55,865 nucleotides of DNA, taken from NCBI RefSeq assembly GCF_900129085.1, contig NZ_FQUF01000017.1, forward strand, positions 1-55,865. Direction: 5' to 3'. Both the position numbers and the translations under genes were made by a program. Below the pieces are notes generated by a model, which did not search any database, was not told the DNA's origin, and was given only the letters and a program-made list of their open reading frames with translations. The first letter of the stretch is position 1; each line of letters opens with the position of its first letter. Shown here one piece after another: positions 9,378-18,535 of the stretch. Origin of the DNA: Atopostipes suicloacalis DSM 15692. GTDB lineage: Bacteria; Bacillota; Bacilli; Lactobacillales; Carnobacteriaceae_A.

Positions 9378-9737
9378 CACGCACAAAATCCAAATATAAG
9401 CGTGCAGAACTTTCTATCACGCATAAAAATAAAATAAAAGCGTACAGAAACCTTCTAAACGCACAAAATCCAAATAAAAACGCGCAGATCCTTCCATCAC
9501 GCACAAAATTCAAATAAAAACGCGTAGATCCTTCCATCACGCACAAAATTCAAATAAAAACGTGCAGAGTCTTCCATCACACACAAAATTCAAATAAAAA
9601 CGCGCAGATCCTTCCATCACGCACAAAATTCAAATAAAAACGTGCAGGACTTTCTATCACGCAGAAAAATAAAATAAAAGCGTGCAGAATCTTCTATCTC
9701 GCACAAAACTCAAATAAAAACGTGCAAGTGGTGTGCA
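9378..9737. repeat. Nine tandem 40-bp hairpin repeats
   Basis: Nine units start at 9378, 9418, 9458, 9498, 9538, 9578, 9618, 9658 and 9698, an exact 40-bp period with no insertions or deletions. A unit reads approximately CACGCACAAAATTCAAATAA followed by AAACGTGCAGATCCTTCCAT. GCAC and GTGC (or GCGC) arms flank an A-rich centre. Pairing is better in minus-strand RNA because the variants become G-U pairs. Since 40 is not a multiple of three, the array is not a coding repeat. The arms resemble the array at 1-115. Confidence 0.9.
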
Positions 9738-9870
9738 ATCTATAAAAAGCCATTAAAATTTTAGACAAACCTTCTTTTAAAGGGTTCTTATTTTTATAAA
9801 GGCATAAATTTCTATACAATAGGAAATATAAGAGAAATTGTTCAGTTTGTGTTTGAAGGAGGAGATTAAA

Positions 9871-10887
9871 ATAGATTATCAAAAGCAAACGAAACGTCAA
9901 AAAACAGTAGGTCTAAGTTTTGCAGGTGGTGGCGTTCAGTCTTGGGCAGAAGTAGCTGCTTATGCGGATTTAGAAAGGCAAGGAATAGAGATCGATGCTG
10001 TGACCGGAACATCCATGGGTTCTTTTTTAGCCGCGGCAGTTGCTAGTGGTCTTTCTTCAGATGAAGTCTATGAAGTTATTTATGCTACCGACCAAGCGAT
10101 TAATGAAAGTAGTTTATTTGGACCACAAGCAGTTTTAAGTTTATTTTCTTTACGAAAGCCTATGGGACTCGTATTAGTAGATAAACTAGCAGAGGTGATT
10201 CGTCCGGTCAGTAAATTATATGGGGAAGTCATGCTTTCTGATATTCCAAAGCCTCTTGCTATTCCAGCGGTAGATATTATTAGTAATCAATTGATTATTT
10301 TCTCAAATCAGCCGGAATATTTTCGACCGGTTTACAAAAATGCTAAATTTTACGAAGAGGATATTCCACTCGTTCAAGCTTGTTTAGCTTCAAGCGCTTA
10401 TCCTATTATTTTAAGTCCCGTAAAAATAGACGATTATCAGTTAGTCGATGGTGGTTTGATGATGAATTCTCCAGCGGCTTTATTTTCTAAAGAAAAAATT
10501 GAGCATGTGGTGGCAATTCGTATTCCGATGCTAGAAAAAACGGGTCCATTAGATAAACGGTTAGATATTGCTTTGCGTTCTATCCGTATTATGGTTAAAA
10601 ATCAAGAAGAGATTTTAGCTAAAAATGTAGATTTGAATTATTTTTTAGATGTAAAGCTTCCGGGATTATTTGAATTTGGCGATAGTAAACCAATTATTCA
10701 GGCAGGAATAGACTATGTAAAAGACCATCCGCTGGATACGTCAAATATTTTCGAAGAAATAGTGCCTAAAAGGGAAGAGGATGAGAAGAAAGATTCAGCT
10801 TCTTCTGTTGAGATTATCATAGAAAAACCTGTTACAATGAAAGATCAGATGATTGATTTATGGAATCGGATGAAAGCTAAAATTTAA
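9871..10887 (+). CDS. Patatin-like phospholipase (RssA/NTE family)
   Basis: Predicted serine lipid acyl hydrolase with a Ser-Asp dyad. It has the oxyanion loop AGGGVQSW, the nucleophile motif GTSMGS with Ser48, and DGG with Asp193 (numbered from ATA). The start is odd. AAGGAGGAG at 9856-9864 is an excellent ribosome-binding site, and the codon at optimal distance is ATA at 9871, giving 338 residues. No ATG, GTG or TTG lies downstream within the conserved region. Upstream TTG codons at 9838 and 9853 would put the ribosome-binding site inside the gene. The last 40 residues are charged. A bidirectional terminator separates it from convergent gpx. Confidence 0.88.
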   Translation: MDYQKQTKRQKTVGLSFAGGGVQSWAEVAAYADLERQGIEIDAVTGTSMGSFLAAAVASGLSSDEVYEVIYATDQAINESSLFGPQAVLSLFSLRKPMGLVLVDKLAEVIRPVSKLYGEVMLSDIPKPLAIPAVDIISNQLIIFSNQPEYFRPVYKNAKFYEEDIPLVQACLASSAYPIILSPVKIDDYQLVDGGLMMNSPAALFSKEKIEHVVAIRIPMLEKTGPLDKRLDIALRSIRIMVKNQEEILAKNVDLNYFLDVKLPGLFEFGDSKPIIQAGIDYVKDHPLDTSNIFEEIVPKREEDEKKDSASSVEIIIEKPVTMKDQMIDLWNRMKAKI

Positions 10888-10900
10888 AAGGTTATAAAGC

Positions 10901-10934
10901 AAAAAAAGAGCCTGGTCACTAGGCTCTTTTTTTA
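10901..10934. terminator. Bidirectional terminator between patatin gene and gpx
   Basis: AAAAAAAGAGCCT pairs with AGGCTCTTTTTTT around a 7-nt loop, between two convergent genes. Confidence 0.93.
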
Positions 10935-10947
10935 AAGAAAAAACAGA

Positions 10948-11418
10948 CTATAAAATTGCTTGAATTTCATCTTGAAAGGATAAAGGAGTAGTCGTTGGGG
11001 CAAAGCGAGTGATAATGTTTCCCCGTTTATCTACTAAAAATTTTGTGAAATTCCATTTGATGGCTTTGCCAAAGACTCCTTTTGTTTCTTCAGTCAATAA
11101 TTTAAAAAGCGGATGGGCTTCGTCTCCATTTACAGCAACAATTTCATGCATAGGAAACGTCACACCATATTCTGAACGGCAAGCAGCGGCTGCTTCATCT
11201 GCGGAATCAACTTCTTGCTTGAATTGATTTGATGGAAAACCTAAAAGAACAAAATCATGGTCTTTAAATTTATCATAAAGTTCTTGTAAAGCTTCAAACT
11301 GAGTCGCTAATCCGCATTTTGTAGCCGTATTAACAATAAGCATCGTTTTTCCTTTGTATTGATCTAAAGTATAACTTTCTCCATTTTCAAGAGTCACTTC
11401 AATATTATAAATTTCCAT
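10948..11418 (-). CDS. Glutathione peroxidase family protein
   Basis: Cytoplasmic thiol peroxidase of the Gpx/BsaA family that reduces hydroperoxides. Bacterial members often use thioredoxin rather than glutathione. At 156 residues it has the usual length. The peroxidatic Cys35 lies in NTATKCGLATQ, and the conserved LLGFPSNQF and WNFTKFLVD segments are present, supplying the Gln and Trp of the active site. GGAGGT stands 6 nt before the ATG. It lies 44 bp downstream of the TspO-like gene and may be co-transcribed with it. Confidence 0.93.
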   Translation of the reverse strand: MEIYNIEVTLENGESYTLDQYKGKTMLIVNTATKCGLATQFEALQELYDKFKDHDFVLLGFPSNQFKQEVDSADEAAAACRSEYGVTFPMHEIVAVNGDEAHPLFKLLTEETKGVFGKAIKWNFTKFLVDKRGNIITRFAPTTTPLSFQDEIQAIL

Positions 11419-11462
11419 ATGTTACCTCCAATAGAATTCGAAATCTGTCACTTTTTATAAAC

Positions 11463-12254
11463 TTACCTATAAGCCCTATATCCTTGTCGTAAAGGATAAA
11501 TACTGTATTGGTTACGAATAAAAGAATATATAGCTAAAAGAATTAATATACCTAAATTAATCAACGCAAGAATCCCAAGAGTAGGATAGGCTCCGGTTGT
11601 GTGTAATTCTTGATAAATACCAAAAAATGCCCAAGCAATTGGAAGAGAAAAAGCAGCATTTTTCACTTGGAACTGAACAAAAATAGCTAGTAGTAAAGCA
11701 ACGATCATGATAATTAACGCCCAAGTATCTTCAGCCAGCCCGAAGCCATCCCATTCAATTTGAACAAGGTAAGCGGCTATATTAACCACCGTGGCAATAA
11801 ATAACCAACCGGTATTTAATCCAAAGGTTAGTGGCAAGAGCCAGTATTTATGGTTATTTAAATGACGTAGCCTTTGTACAATGATCGCTAAACTAATCAA
11901 ATAAATAAAAATAAAAATTGTCGAAATCCCAATTTGTAGATAAGAAAAGGTTACAATCCATATCATATTTGTAACAAAAGCGATCCAAAGAAGTGGAGTT
12001 ATTCGGTCAATAGCGGCTTGATAATAAGAGTCTTTTTCCTTAATCAGCATCACAACTAAACTAATTAACAGTAACCCATAAATAACGCCCCAAATACTAA
12101 AAGTAAAACCAGCTGGCGTAATGAGCGTATGATACATATCTGAAACATCTTGCTGAGAAGCGTTATTAATCTTACCGGTTCCACCTAAAAAATTGACGCC
12201 TAAAGTTAACAATAAGAGCAAAATGTTGATCCACGCTTTTGTCTTTGTTTTCAT
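11463..12254 (-). CDS. TspO/MBR-related tryptophan-rich membrane protein
   Basis: A 263-residue protein that is nearly all membrane helices (about eight). The segment PAGFTFSIWGVIYGL and several tryptophans in the helices resemble the large TspO/MBR-related family annotated as tryptophan-rich sensory proteins. The biochemical role is unknown. It ends 44 bp before gpx on the same strand, so a shared transcript and a link to oxidative stress are possible, by position only. Confidence 0.6.
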   Translation of the reverse strand: MKTKTKAWINILLLLLTLGVNFLGGTGKINNASQQDVSDMYHTLITPAGFTFSIWGVIYGLLLISLVVMLIKEKDSYYQAAIDRITPLLWIAFVTNMIWIVTFSYLQIGISTIFIFIYLISLAIIVQRLRHLNNHKYWLLPLTFGLNTGWLFIATVVNIAAYLVQIEWDGFGLAEDTWALIIMIVALLLAIFVQFQVKNAAFSLPIAWAFFGIYQELHTTGAYPTLGILALINLGILILLAIYSFIRNQYSIYPLRQGYRAYR

Positions 12255-12417
12255 ATAAACCCCTACTTTCTATATTCTTTTCCAAACAACCAAACATTTC
12301 CCAGCTCATCTGCCAAAGGATCACAGATAATCACAACAAACGCTTTCTTCTAAAATTAAGTTTAGCATGCTTTTGTTTTAGTACAAAAGTTAAGCCTTGT
12401 AAGATAAGGATTCCTCT

Positions 12418-12454
12418 CAAAAAAACTGGAAGACCATAAGGGATCTCCCAGTTT
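12418..12454 (-). terminator. Terminator of the M16C protease gene
   Basis: On the minus strand AAACTGGGAGA pairs with TCTTCCAGTTT with one mismatch and is followed by seven T residues. Confidence 0.85.
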
Positions 12455-12474
12455 CTTATGTTTATCCAATCAAT

Positions 12475-15366
12475 TTAGTACAGAGTAAAGATTTCATCAA
12501 ATAATGCTTCTTCAGCTTCAATCTGCGTTTTATTTCCGATAACGACGACTGTATCATCTTCTAAAACATTTTGAATATCGTTTGCTAATTTAGCTAGATC
12601 ATCGACTTCGGTTGCAAGAATTTCTTCTTTTAGCTTCACAAGATCTTTTCTTGAAATATCATTTTTCAACCGACTTAAAGCAGCCAAACCTTTACTTTCA
12701 GCCGATTTAGGTTGTTCCAGTGGACTCATCGTCCCAATAATATATTTATTTAATTCATCTTCTGAAATCGATAAATTCTCTACATATTCTGGAAGATTTC
12801 GATAAACATCTAAAGTAGCGCGTAAGTTTGGATCACGATAAGAGCCAAGAGCAAAATTCCCATTTCTGCGATGAGTATAAAGAGAACCGTAAGCTCCACC
12901 TTTCACACGAATGTGATTCCATAAATAATCGTAGCGAATAGCCGTTGCTAAAACATTAGAAGCTCCAGTAAAATCTAAAATATTCTTCGCATCAGCGCCG
13001 ATGCCCACATAATTCACATCTTGGGCAGTAACATAAGCTTCATTTTGTTTAATCCCTGGTTGATAATCAATCGCTGCGCCGAGCGGTTCATCGCTTAACC
13101 CTATAAAAGCATCTTGCAAGGTCTCTTTCACTGTCGCAACACGACTTTGTTCTCCCGTATATAAGACGTTTAAGCGATTTTTATTAAGTAAACGACGAAG
13201 TAAATGGGAGAGCTGTAAGCTTAAGTTCGTAGCTTCTCCTTTGACTTCTTCTCTAACAGCTTTTAGATAATTAAATTGATCAATCCCACCAGATAATTCG
13301 CCTAATTTAGTTGCAGGACGAATCTGACTGAGGGCTCGATTGGCGGCTAAAACATGCGAACGATTATTGATAGCCCCCTCAAAGCCTGAAATAAGCCGTT
13401 GTGTAATTTTACTAATTTCAAGTGTATCTGTAAAGTCTGTAGCTGTTACAATTTCTTTTAATAACTCAGCTAAGCGGTCAAAAGAGCCTTCCAAAGCTTT
13501 TCCTTTTAAAACAAAGTAAGGTTGAACTTTTCCTTCTTGGTCTTCAAAAATAGAAAGGGTTCCATAAATTCCACCTGTATGGGTATCTAGTTCAGTTTGT
13601 AATTTAGCTACATCATATTTTTCAGTTCCTAAATTTGATAATAAATTGCTTAGGAAACCTAAAGCTTCATATTCTTCAGCTTCAAAATCACGAAGATCAA
13701 AATATAAACTAACATAGTCAATTCCTGCAGTAAATTGTTCCGCATGGTAGAAGCTTGTTTCTGTATAAAAAGAAGATTCTGTCAAAGGATAATCAGGAAC
13801 GTTTGTAGTTAAATCATCTCGTTTTAATGTTGGAATTTTAGCTAAATCTTCCGGTCTATCAGGAGCATCTTGTCGTTTAATCAAGTCTTGTGTATCTTTG
13901 ACGAGCGTATTAATTTCTTCAGTGGATAAGTTTGATTTGAATTCTTGTAGTTCTCTAAGGACAACCGCTTCATTCTCATCATTTTTACCTGGTTCTGCTT
14001 TAAGTGAAATTTCAATACGGAGTGGATTGTTTAATAATTTATCTTCAATTAGTTTTTCGAAATAACCTGTATTTGCAAGTTCAGCCAATTGGTCTAAATA
14101 TTTTGAAAATTCTAAGTTCACATAAGGATCTTCACCATATAACCAAGTGCTTAATGCTGTGATTGCATATAAAACACCTCGTGGGTTGTCTTCAGATATT
14201 GCTGCTTCCTTTGTTTGAAAGGTAATTTTATTTAGGGAAGCTTCAATTAATTCTGGATCGATGCCATTTTCTACAAGGCTTTGTAAAGTTTCAATTAAGA
14301 CCTCATTGAATTTCATCATTTTTTGCGTGTCTGAATATTTTGCAGAGACAAAAAATGCTGTAGGGTAACCTAATTCTTCTGAACCTCCATCAATATCGCC
14401 TCCAATATTCGCATCTAGTAAAGCCTTTTTAAGAGGAGATTGATTGTTACCGAGTAGAATTTCTTCAAGGACCTTCAAACCAAAACTATCCAATGCCTGT
14501 GTAGGGTCTGCAACATGCCAACCAATGGCGAGATAGTCTTTATCTTTTGGATCATCGCCAGCAGTAATTGAATAGGAGTCTTCAAATTCAATTGCCTCAG
14601 GTTGGGAAAGGTCAAAAGCTAAATTGATCTCTTCAGACAGCTTCCCATGGCCGCTAAAGTATTCTTCTAAGTCAGCAAATGCCTGATCAATTTCCAAATC
14701 ACCATACAAGATAGTGAAAGAATTTGATGGATGGTAATATTTTTTATGATAGTCTACAAATTCTTCTTGAGTTAAGCCAGGAATAGCCGCTGGATCTCCT
14801 CCAGATTCATAGCGATAAATACTATTTGGATAAAGTTGTGCAGAAATTTGTTGGTAGAGCTGACGTTCTGGGGAACCAAACGCCCCTTTCATTTCGTTAT
14901 ACACAACGCCTTTATAGATTAAATCGTCTTCGGGATCTTCTAAATGATAGTGCCAACCTTCTTGAGCTAGAATTTGGGGATTTTCAATAAATAAAGGTTG
15001 GAAAACCGCATCCAAATAAACACCCATTAAGTGACGAAAATCTTTTTGATTGGTCGAAGCGACCGGATAAATTGTTTTATCTGAAAAAGTCATCGCATTC
15101 ACAAAGGTATTCAAAGAGCCTTTGATGAGTTCAACAAAAGGTTCTTTGGAAGGATATTTTTTAGACCCATTTAAAACCGAGTGCTCTAAAATATGCGTGA
15201 TTCCATTATCATTGTATGGAGGTGTTTTAAAACCAATGGTAAACGATTTGTTGGGGTCATCATTTTTTAGATATAAAACTTGAGCGCCTGTTTCTTCATG
15301 TTCATATAAGTGTCCAGCAGATTGAATATCTGGTAAATCATGTTTTTCTACTTCTCTAAAAGTCAT
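12475..15366 (-). CDS. M16C family zinc metallopeptidase (presequence-protease type)
   Basis: A 963-residue insulinase-fold peptidase of the PreP/Cym1/falcilysin subfamily, in which two halves close around an unfolded peptide. The inverted zinc motif HILEH spans 58-62 and the downstream third ligand lies in YNEMKG. Length and the TPPYNDNGITH lead-in fit subfamily M16C. There is no signal peptide, so it should act in the cytoplasm on short peptides. It is a single-gene unit with its own terminator. The stretch 15367-15604 between it and tsaB holds both divergent promoters. Confidence 0.94.
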   Translation of the reverse strand: MTFREVEKHDLPDIQSAGHLYEHEETGAQVLYLKNDDPNKSFTIGFKTPPYNDNGITHILEHSVLNGSKKYPSKEPFVELIKGSLNTFVNAMTFSDKTIYPVASTNQKDFRHLMGVYLDAVFQPLFIENPQILAQEGWHYHLEDPEDDLIYKGVVYNEMKGAFGSPERQLYQQISAQLYPNSIYRYESGGDPAAIPGLTQEEFVDYHKKYYHPSNSFTILYGDLEIDQAFADLEEYFSGHGKLSEEINLAFDLSQPEAIEFEDSYSITAGDDPKDKDYLAIGWHVADPTQALDSFGLKVLEEILLGNNQSPLKKALLDANIGGDIDGGSEELGYPTAFFVSAKYSDTQKMMKFNEVLIETLQSLVENGIDPELIEASLNKITFQTKEAAISEDNPRGVLYAITALSTWLYGEDPYVNLEFSKYLDQLAELANTGYFEKLIEDKLLNNPLRIEISLKAEPGKNDENEAVVLRELQEFKSNLSTEEINTLVKDTQDLIKRQDAPDRPEDLAKIPTLKRDDLTTNVPDYPLTESSFYTETSFYHAEQFTAGIDYVSLYFDLRDFEAEEYEALGFLSNLLSNLGTEKYDVAKLQTELDTHTGGIYGTLSIFEDQEGKVQPYFVLKGKALEGSFDRLAELLKEIVTATDFTDTLEISKITQRLISGFEGAINNRSHVLAANRALSQIRPATKLGELSGGIDQFNYLKAVREEVKGEATNLSLQLSHLLRRLLNKNRLNVLYTGEQSRVATVKETLQDAFIGLSDEPLGAAIDYQPGIKQNEAYVTAQDVNYVGIGADAKNILDFTGASNVLATAIRYDYLWNHIRVKGGAYGSLYTHRRNGNFALGSYRDPNLRATLDVYRNLPEYVENLSISEDELNKYIIGTMSPLEQPKSAESKGLAALSRLKNDISRKDLVKLKEEILATEVDDLAKLANDIQNVLEDDTVVVIGNKTQIEAEEALFDEIFTLY

Positions 15367-15604
15367 TCTTTCGCTTCCCTTCCTTTAAATCTAATTTATT
15401 AGCTTGTTCTTCCTATTTTCTCACAAAATTCTAAAAAATGCATTTATCTTTACACAAACGGAATAAAAATAGTCAGAATAATTTCTGAAAGTTTCTTTAA
15501 CTCATTTGCGAAGCGGAAAGAGAGAAATCTACCATGCACCTTTAATCTGTGATAAAATAGGAAATGAAAAATAGATTAGGTCAAAGGAAATTGGAGTGAC
15601 AGGA

Positions 15605-16342
15605 ATGAGAATACTCGCATTTGATACGTCGAATCAGCCCTTGAGTGTCGCGGTTGTTGAGGGAGATCGAATTTTGGCAGAGCAATTGATTAATGTGAAA
15701 CGAAACCATAGTGTACAACTGATGCCTATTATTGATGAGGTGCTAAAGCAAGCGAAACTCTCTTTGGATGATATAGATCGGATCGCGGTGGCTCAGGGAC
15801 CGGGATCTTACACGGGTCTTCGAATTGCTGTGACCATTGCGAAGTCATTGGCTTGGACGAAAGGTATTGATTTGGTGGGGGTTTCTAGTTTGAAAGTGGT
15901 GGCTGGAAATCGTTTGGATGAGCATACGGGTGAGCTGATACTTCCGATTTTTGACGCTCGTCGTCAAAATATTTATACGGGTTTATATACAAGAGGAGAA
16001 GATGGAGAACTTCTTGAAGTTATGGAAGAAGTGCATGTGGCTGCGGAGCAATGGGCTGAGATGTTGGCTCAAAGAGAGTGGTCGAGTCCGTTGACATTAA
16101 TCGGAGCGGATGCCTCAGCTTTTTTTGAAATTTTCCACGAGAAATTAGGGGATCAAGTTCGATTGGCTAGACCTGAACAACACTTACCGCGAGCTTCTGT
16201 GTTAGCTTTTCTTGCCCAAAAAGAAGAAACGACGTCAGCTCATTCATTCACTCCGACTTATTTGAAATTAGCCGAAGCAGAAGAAAACTGGTTGAAGGAG
16301 CATCCTGATTCTGAAGGAGGCAACTGGGTTGAGAAAATTTAA
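15605..16342 (+). CDS. tsaB: tRNA t6A biosynthesis protein TsaB (YeaZ)
   Basis: Non-catalytic ASKHA-fold partner of TsaD in making N6-threonylcarbamoyladenosine on ANN-decoding tRNAs. The N terminus RILAFDTSNQPLSVAVVEG and the conserved AQGPGSYTGLRI loop identify it. ATG at 15605 (245 residues) is chosen over the in-frame GTG at 15596, because GGAG ends directly before that GTG and stands 9 nt before the ATG. It overlaps the next GNAT gene by 14 bp and starts the cluster tsaB-GNAT-GNAT-tsaD. The third partner, tsaE, is at 29959. Confidence 0.95.
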   Translation: MRILAFDTSNQPLSVAVVEGDRILAEQLINVKRNHSVQLMPIIDEVLKQAKLSLDDIDRIAVAQGPGSYTGLRIAVTIAKSLAWTKGIDLVGVSSLKVVAGNRLDEHTGELILPIFDARRQNIYTGLYTRGEDGELLEVMEEVHVAAEQWAEMLAQREWSSPLTLIGADASAFFEIFHEKLGDQVRLARPEQHLPRASVLAFLAQKEETTSAHSFTPTYLKLAEAEENWLKEHPDSEGGNWVEKI

Positions 16343-16931
16343 AGAATGGATTACTGGGAAAAAAGAGGAGGTTGAGTACGTGTTATTTCAACCCATGGTA
16401 GACGAAAGTATGCTACTCCAAAAAAGCTATCGATTAAAAAATGGAGAAGTTACGGAAGTATTTTTTGCGACAAATGCCGACTTAGAGGCCATCATTCAGA
16501 TTCAAGAAGCTTGCTATGATGGAAAAGCGCCTTGGGGAAGGATAGCTGTACATAGTGAGTTGCGGAAGAGAACGTCTTTTTTCTTGATTAGTTATCATGT
16601 GGGCTTACCGATTGCTTTTATTGGGGTTTCATTGCGTCCAGAAAGTGTGCACGTTACAAATATTGCAACCATTCCTGCTTATCAAAAGCAAGGATTAGCC
16701 ACTTTTTTAATTTTAATGGCTGCAGATATTGGGAGAAAACTTCAGCGAGTAGTCATGACTCTAGAAGTCCGAATGTCTAATGAAGGCGCCAAACGCTTAT
16801 ACCGAAAAATTGGTTTTCAAGATGGGAAAATCAAGAAAAATTATTACCATAATAATGGAGAAGATGCGTTAGATATGCGGATGAATTTAAATAAAATGGA
16901 TGAGTACAATGAATACCAACAAATCAAATAA
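16329..16931 (+). CDS. GNAT-family N-acetyltransferase, RimI-like (first of two)
   Basis: Predicted acetyl-CoA-dependent N-acetyltransferase. The central motif A region reads IPAYQKQGLATFLI, followed by LEVRMSNEGAKRLYRKIGFQ, the RimI-type signature. TTG at 16329 is the start, because GAAGGAGG lies 8 nt upstream within tsaB. At 200 residues it is longer than RimI (about 150), with an extra N-terminal segment of about 45 residues. It overlaps tsaB by 14 bp and the second GNAT by about 32 bp. Which of the pair, if either, acetylates ribosomal protein S18 cannot be told. Confidence 0.88.
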   Translation: MRKFKEWITGKKEEVEYVLFQPMVDESMLLQKSYRLKNGEVTEVFFATNADLEAIIQIQEACYDGKAPWGRIAVHSELRKRTSFFLISYHVGLPIAFIGVSLRPESVHVTNIATIPAYQKQGLATFLILMAADIGRKLQRVVMTLEVRMSNEGAKRLYRKIGFQDGKIKKNYYHNNGEDALDMRMNLNKMDEYNEYQQIK

Positions 16932-17403
16932 TTACCTAAACATTCAGAAAATTCCATCAGATAAAAATCGAAAAGATTGGGCAGCGACTTTATATAAAAT
17001 AGCCATGGCGGGGTTTAAAAACGAATCTCCGTGGGAAACCCAGCATTTTTATCATACGCTAGAAGCGGAAAATGTGGTGGTTTTCACAGCGAGCATCAAT
17101 GAGCATTCAAAGGAAAAAACAATTGGTTTCCTTATTGCTTCTATTGCTTTATCAGAAGTGGATATTTATATGATTGTCGTGGATGAAGACTATAAACAGG
17201 GCCATATTGCTTACCAACTTTTTGAGCAATTGATTGAATATTGTCGGAAACGCGAAGTAGAAACCCTTTATTTAGAAGTGCGTGTATCCAATGTCCCAGC
17301 AATCGGTTTATATAAAAAAATCGGTTTTGAAGAAATCGCTCTACGAAAAGCCTATTATAGTAAGCCGATTGAAGATGCGATTGTCATGCAATTAAACATT
17401 TAA
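16900..17403 (+). CDS. rimI: GNAT-family N-acetyltransferase, RimI-like (second of two)
   Basis: A 167-residue GNAT close to the usual RimI length. It has the acetyl-CoA region DEDYKQGHIAYQLFEQL and the RimI-like LEVRVSNVPAIGLYKKIGFEE. The Q/R-x-x-G-x-A loop is weaker here (QGHIAY) than in its neighbour (QGLATF). ATG at 16900 overlaps the previous gene; ATG at 16909 is also possible, with GGATGA upstream. It sits directly before tsaD, the position of rimI in many Firmicutes, hence the provisional symbol. Two adjacent, diverged RimI-like genes suggest an old duplication. Confidence 0.82.
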   Translation: MSTMNTNKSNNYLNIQKIPSDKNRKDWAATLYKIAMAGFKNESPWETQHFYHTLEAENVVVFTASINEHSKEKTIGFLIASIALSEVDIYMIVVDEDYKQGHIAYQLFEQLIEYCRKREVETLYLEVRVSNVPAIGLYKKIGFEEIALRKAYYSKPIEDAIVMQLNI

Positions 17404-17465
17404 AGGGCTTTAACTTTTGAAAGAAATAGACTGTAGAAGAAATGTTGTAGGAGGGAGAAACGAAA

Positions 17466-18467
17466 TTGTTAATATTATCAATCGAAACAAGTTGTGATGA
17501 AACAAGTGCGTCTGTTATTGAAAATGGCGATACCATCAAATCAAATATTGTCGCTTCTCAAATAAATAGTCATAAACGTTTTGGCGGTGTTGTCCCTGAA
17601 ATTGCTAGTCGCCATCATGTAGAATATATTACGTTAATTATTGAAGAGGCTATGAAAGAAGCAAAAGTTACTTTTGAGGATTTGGATGCGGTAGCAGTGA
17701 CAGAAGGTCCAGGTCTAGTGGGCGCTTTACTTGTAGGGGTGAATGCGGCGAAGGCGATTGCTTTTGCGCATGATCTACCGCTAATTCCGGTGAATCATCT
17801 AGCAGGACACATTTATGCAAACCAATTAATTGAGCCTCTTGAATTTCCATCATTGGCCCTTGTTGTGAGTGGGGGGCACACAGAACTTGTTTATATGAAA
17901 GAACACGGGGCTTTTGAAATTATTGGTGAAACTCGCGATGATGCAGCAGGGGAAGCGTATGATAAAATTGGCCGCGTTCTTGGTGTTCCTTATCCGGGTG
18001 GAAAGTATATTGATGAAATGGCGCAATTAGGGGAAGACACCTTTAATTTTCCACGGGCGATGATTCATGAAGATAATTATGACTTTAGTTTTAGTGGGTT
18101 AAAATCGGCCTTTATTAATACCGTTCATAACGCAAAGCAAAAAGGCGAAGAGCTCAATCACAATGACTTAGCAACCAGTTTTCAATATGCGGTAGTGGAT
18201 GTCTTAATAGACAAAACCATACGAGCTGCTAAAGAATATCCAGTTAAACAAATTATTCTAGCGGGAGGTGTTGCTGCAAACTCCGGTCTTCGTGAGGGAC
18301 TTTCAAAAGCGGTTGAAGAGCAATTAGAGAATGTTTGCTTAGTTATTCCACCGCTCTCATTAACCGGAGATAATGCTGCAATGATTGGGGCTGCTGCTTT
18401 CCTTGAACTGGAAAAGAATCATACAGCCAACCTTGCTCTTAATGCACAACCAGGGTTAACTTTGTAG
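17466..18467 (+). CDS. tsaD: tRNA N6-adenosine threonylcarbamoyltransferase TsaD
   Basis: Catalyses transfer of the threonylcarbamoyl group to A37 of tRNA, with TsaB and TsaE. The 333 residues include the N-terminal [25 protein letters not shown], and the metal-binding NHLAGH with His111 and His115. The start is TTG at 17466, supported by AGGAGG 11 nt upstream. It lies 62 bp after the second GNAT gene in the same cluster. Confidence 0.97.
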   Translation: MLILSIETSCDETSASVIENGDTIKSNIVASQINSHKRFGGVVPEIASRHHVEYITLIIEEAMKEAKVTFEDLDAVAVTEGPGLVGALLVGVNAAKAIAFAHDLPLIPVNHLAGHIYANQLIEPLEFPSLALVVSGGHTELVYMKEHGAFEIIGETRDDAAGEAYDKIGRVLGVPYPGGKYIDEMAQLGEDTFNFPRAMIHEDNYDFSFSGLKSAFINTVHNAKQKGEELNHNDLATSFQYAVVDVLIDKTIRAAKEYPVKQIILAGGVAANSGLREGLSKAVEEQLENVCLVIPPLSLTGDNAAMIGAAAFLELEKNHTANLALNAQPGLTL

Positions 18468-18535
18468 ACTAAATTAAACGATTATAAAAATAAAGAAGAT
18501 GCAGAAAAAAATGACAAATAAATAGAGGTGAAGGA

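Noticed and set aside
9307-9546. Minus-strand frame of 79 codons across the repeat array
   Set aside because: It is made mostly of the 40-bp repeat, whose period is not a multiple of three, and has no proper start site or recognisable domain.
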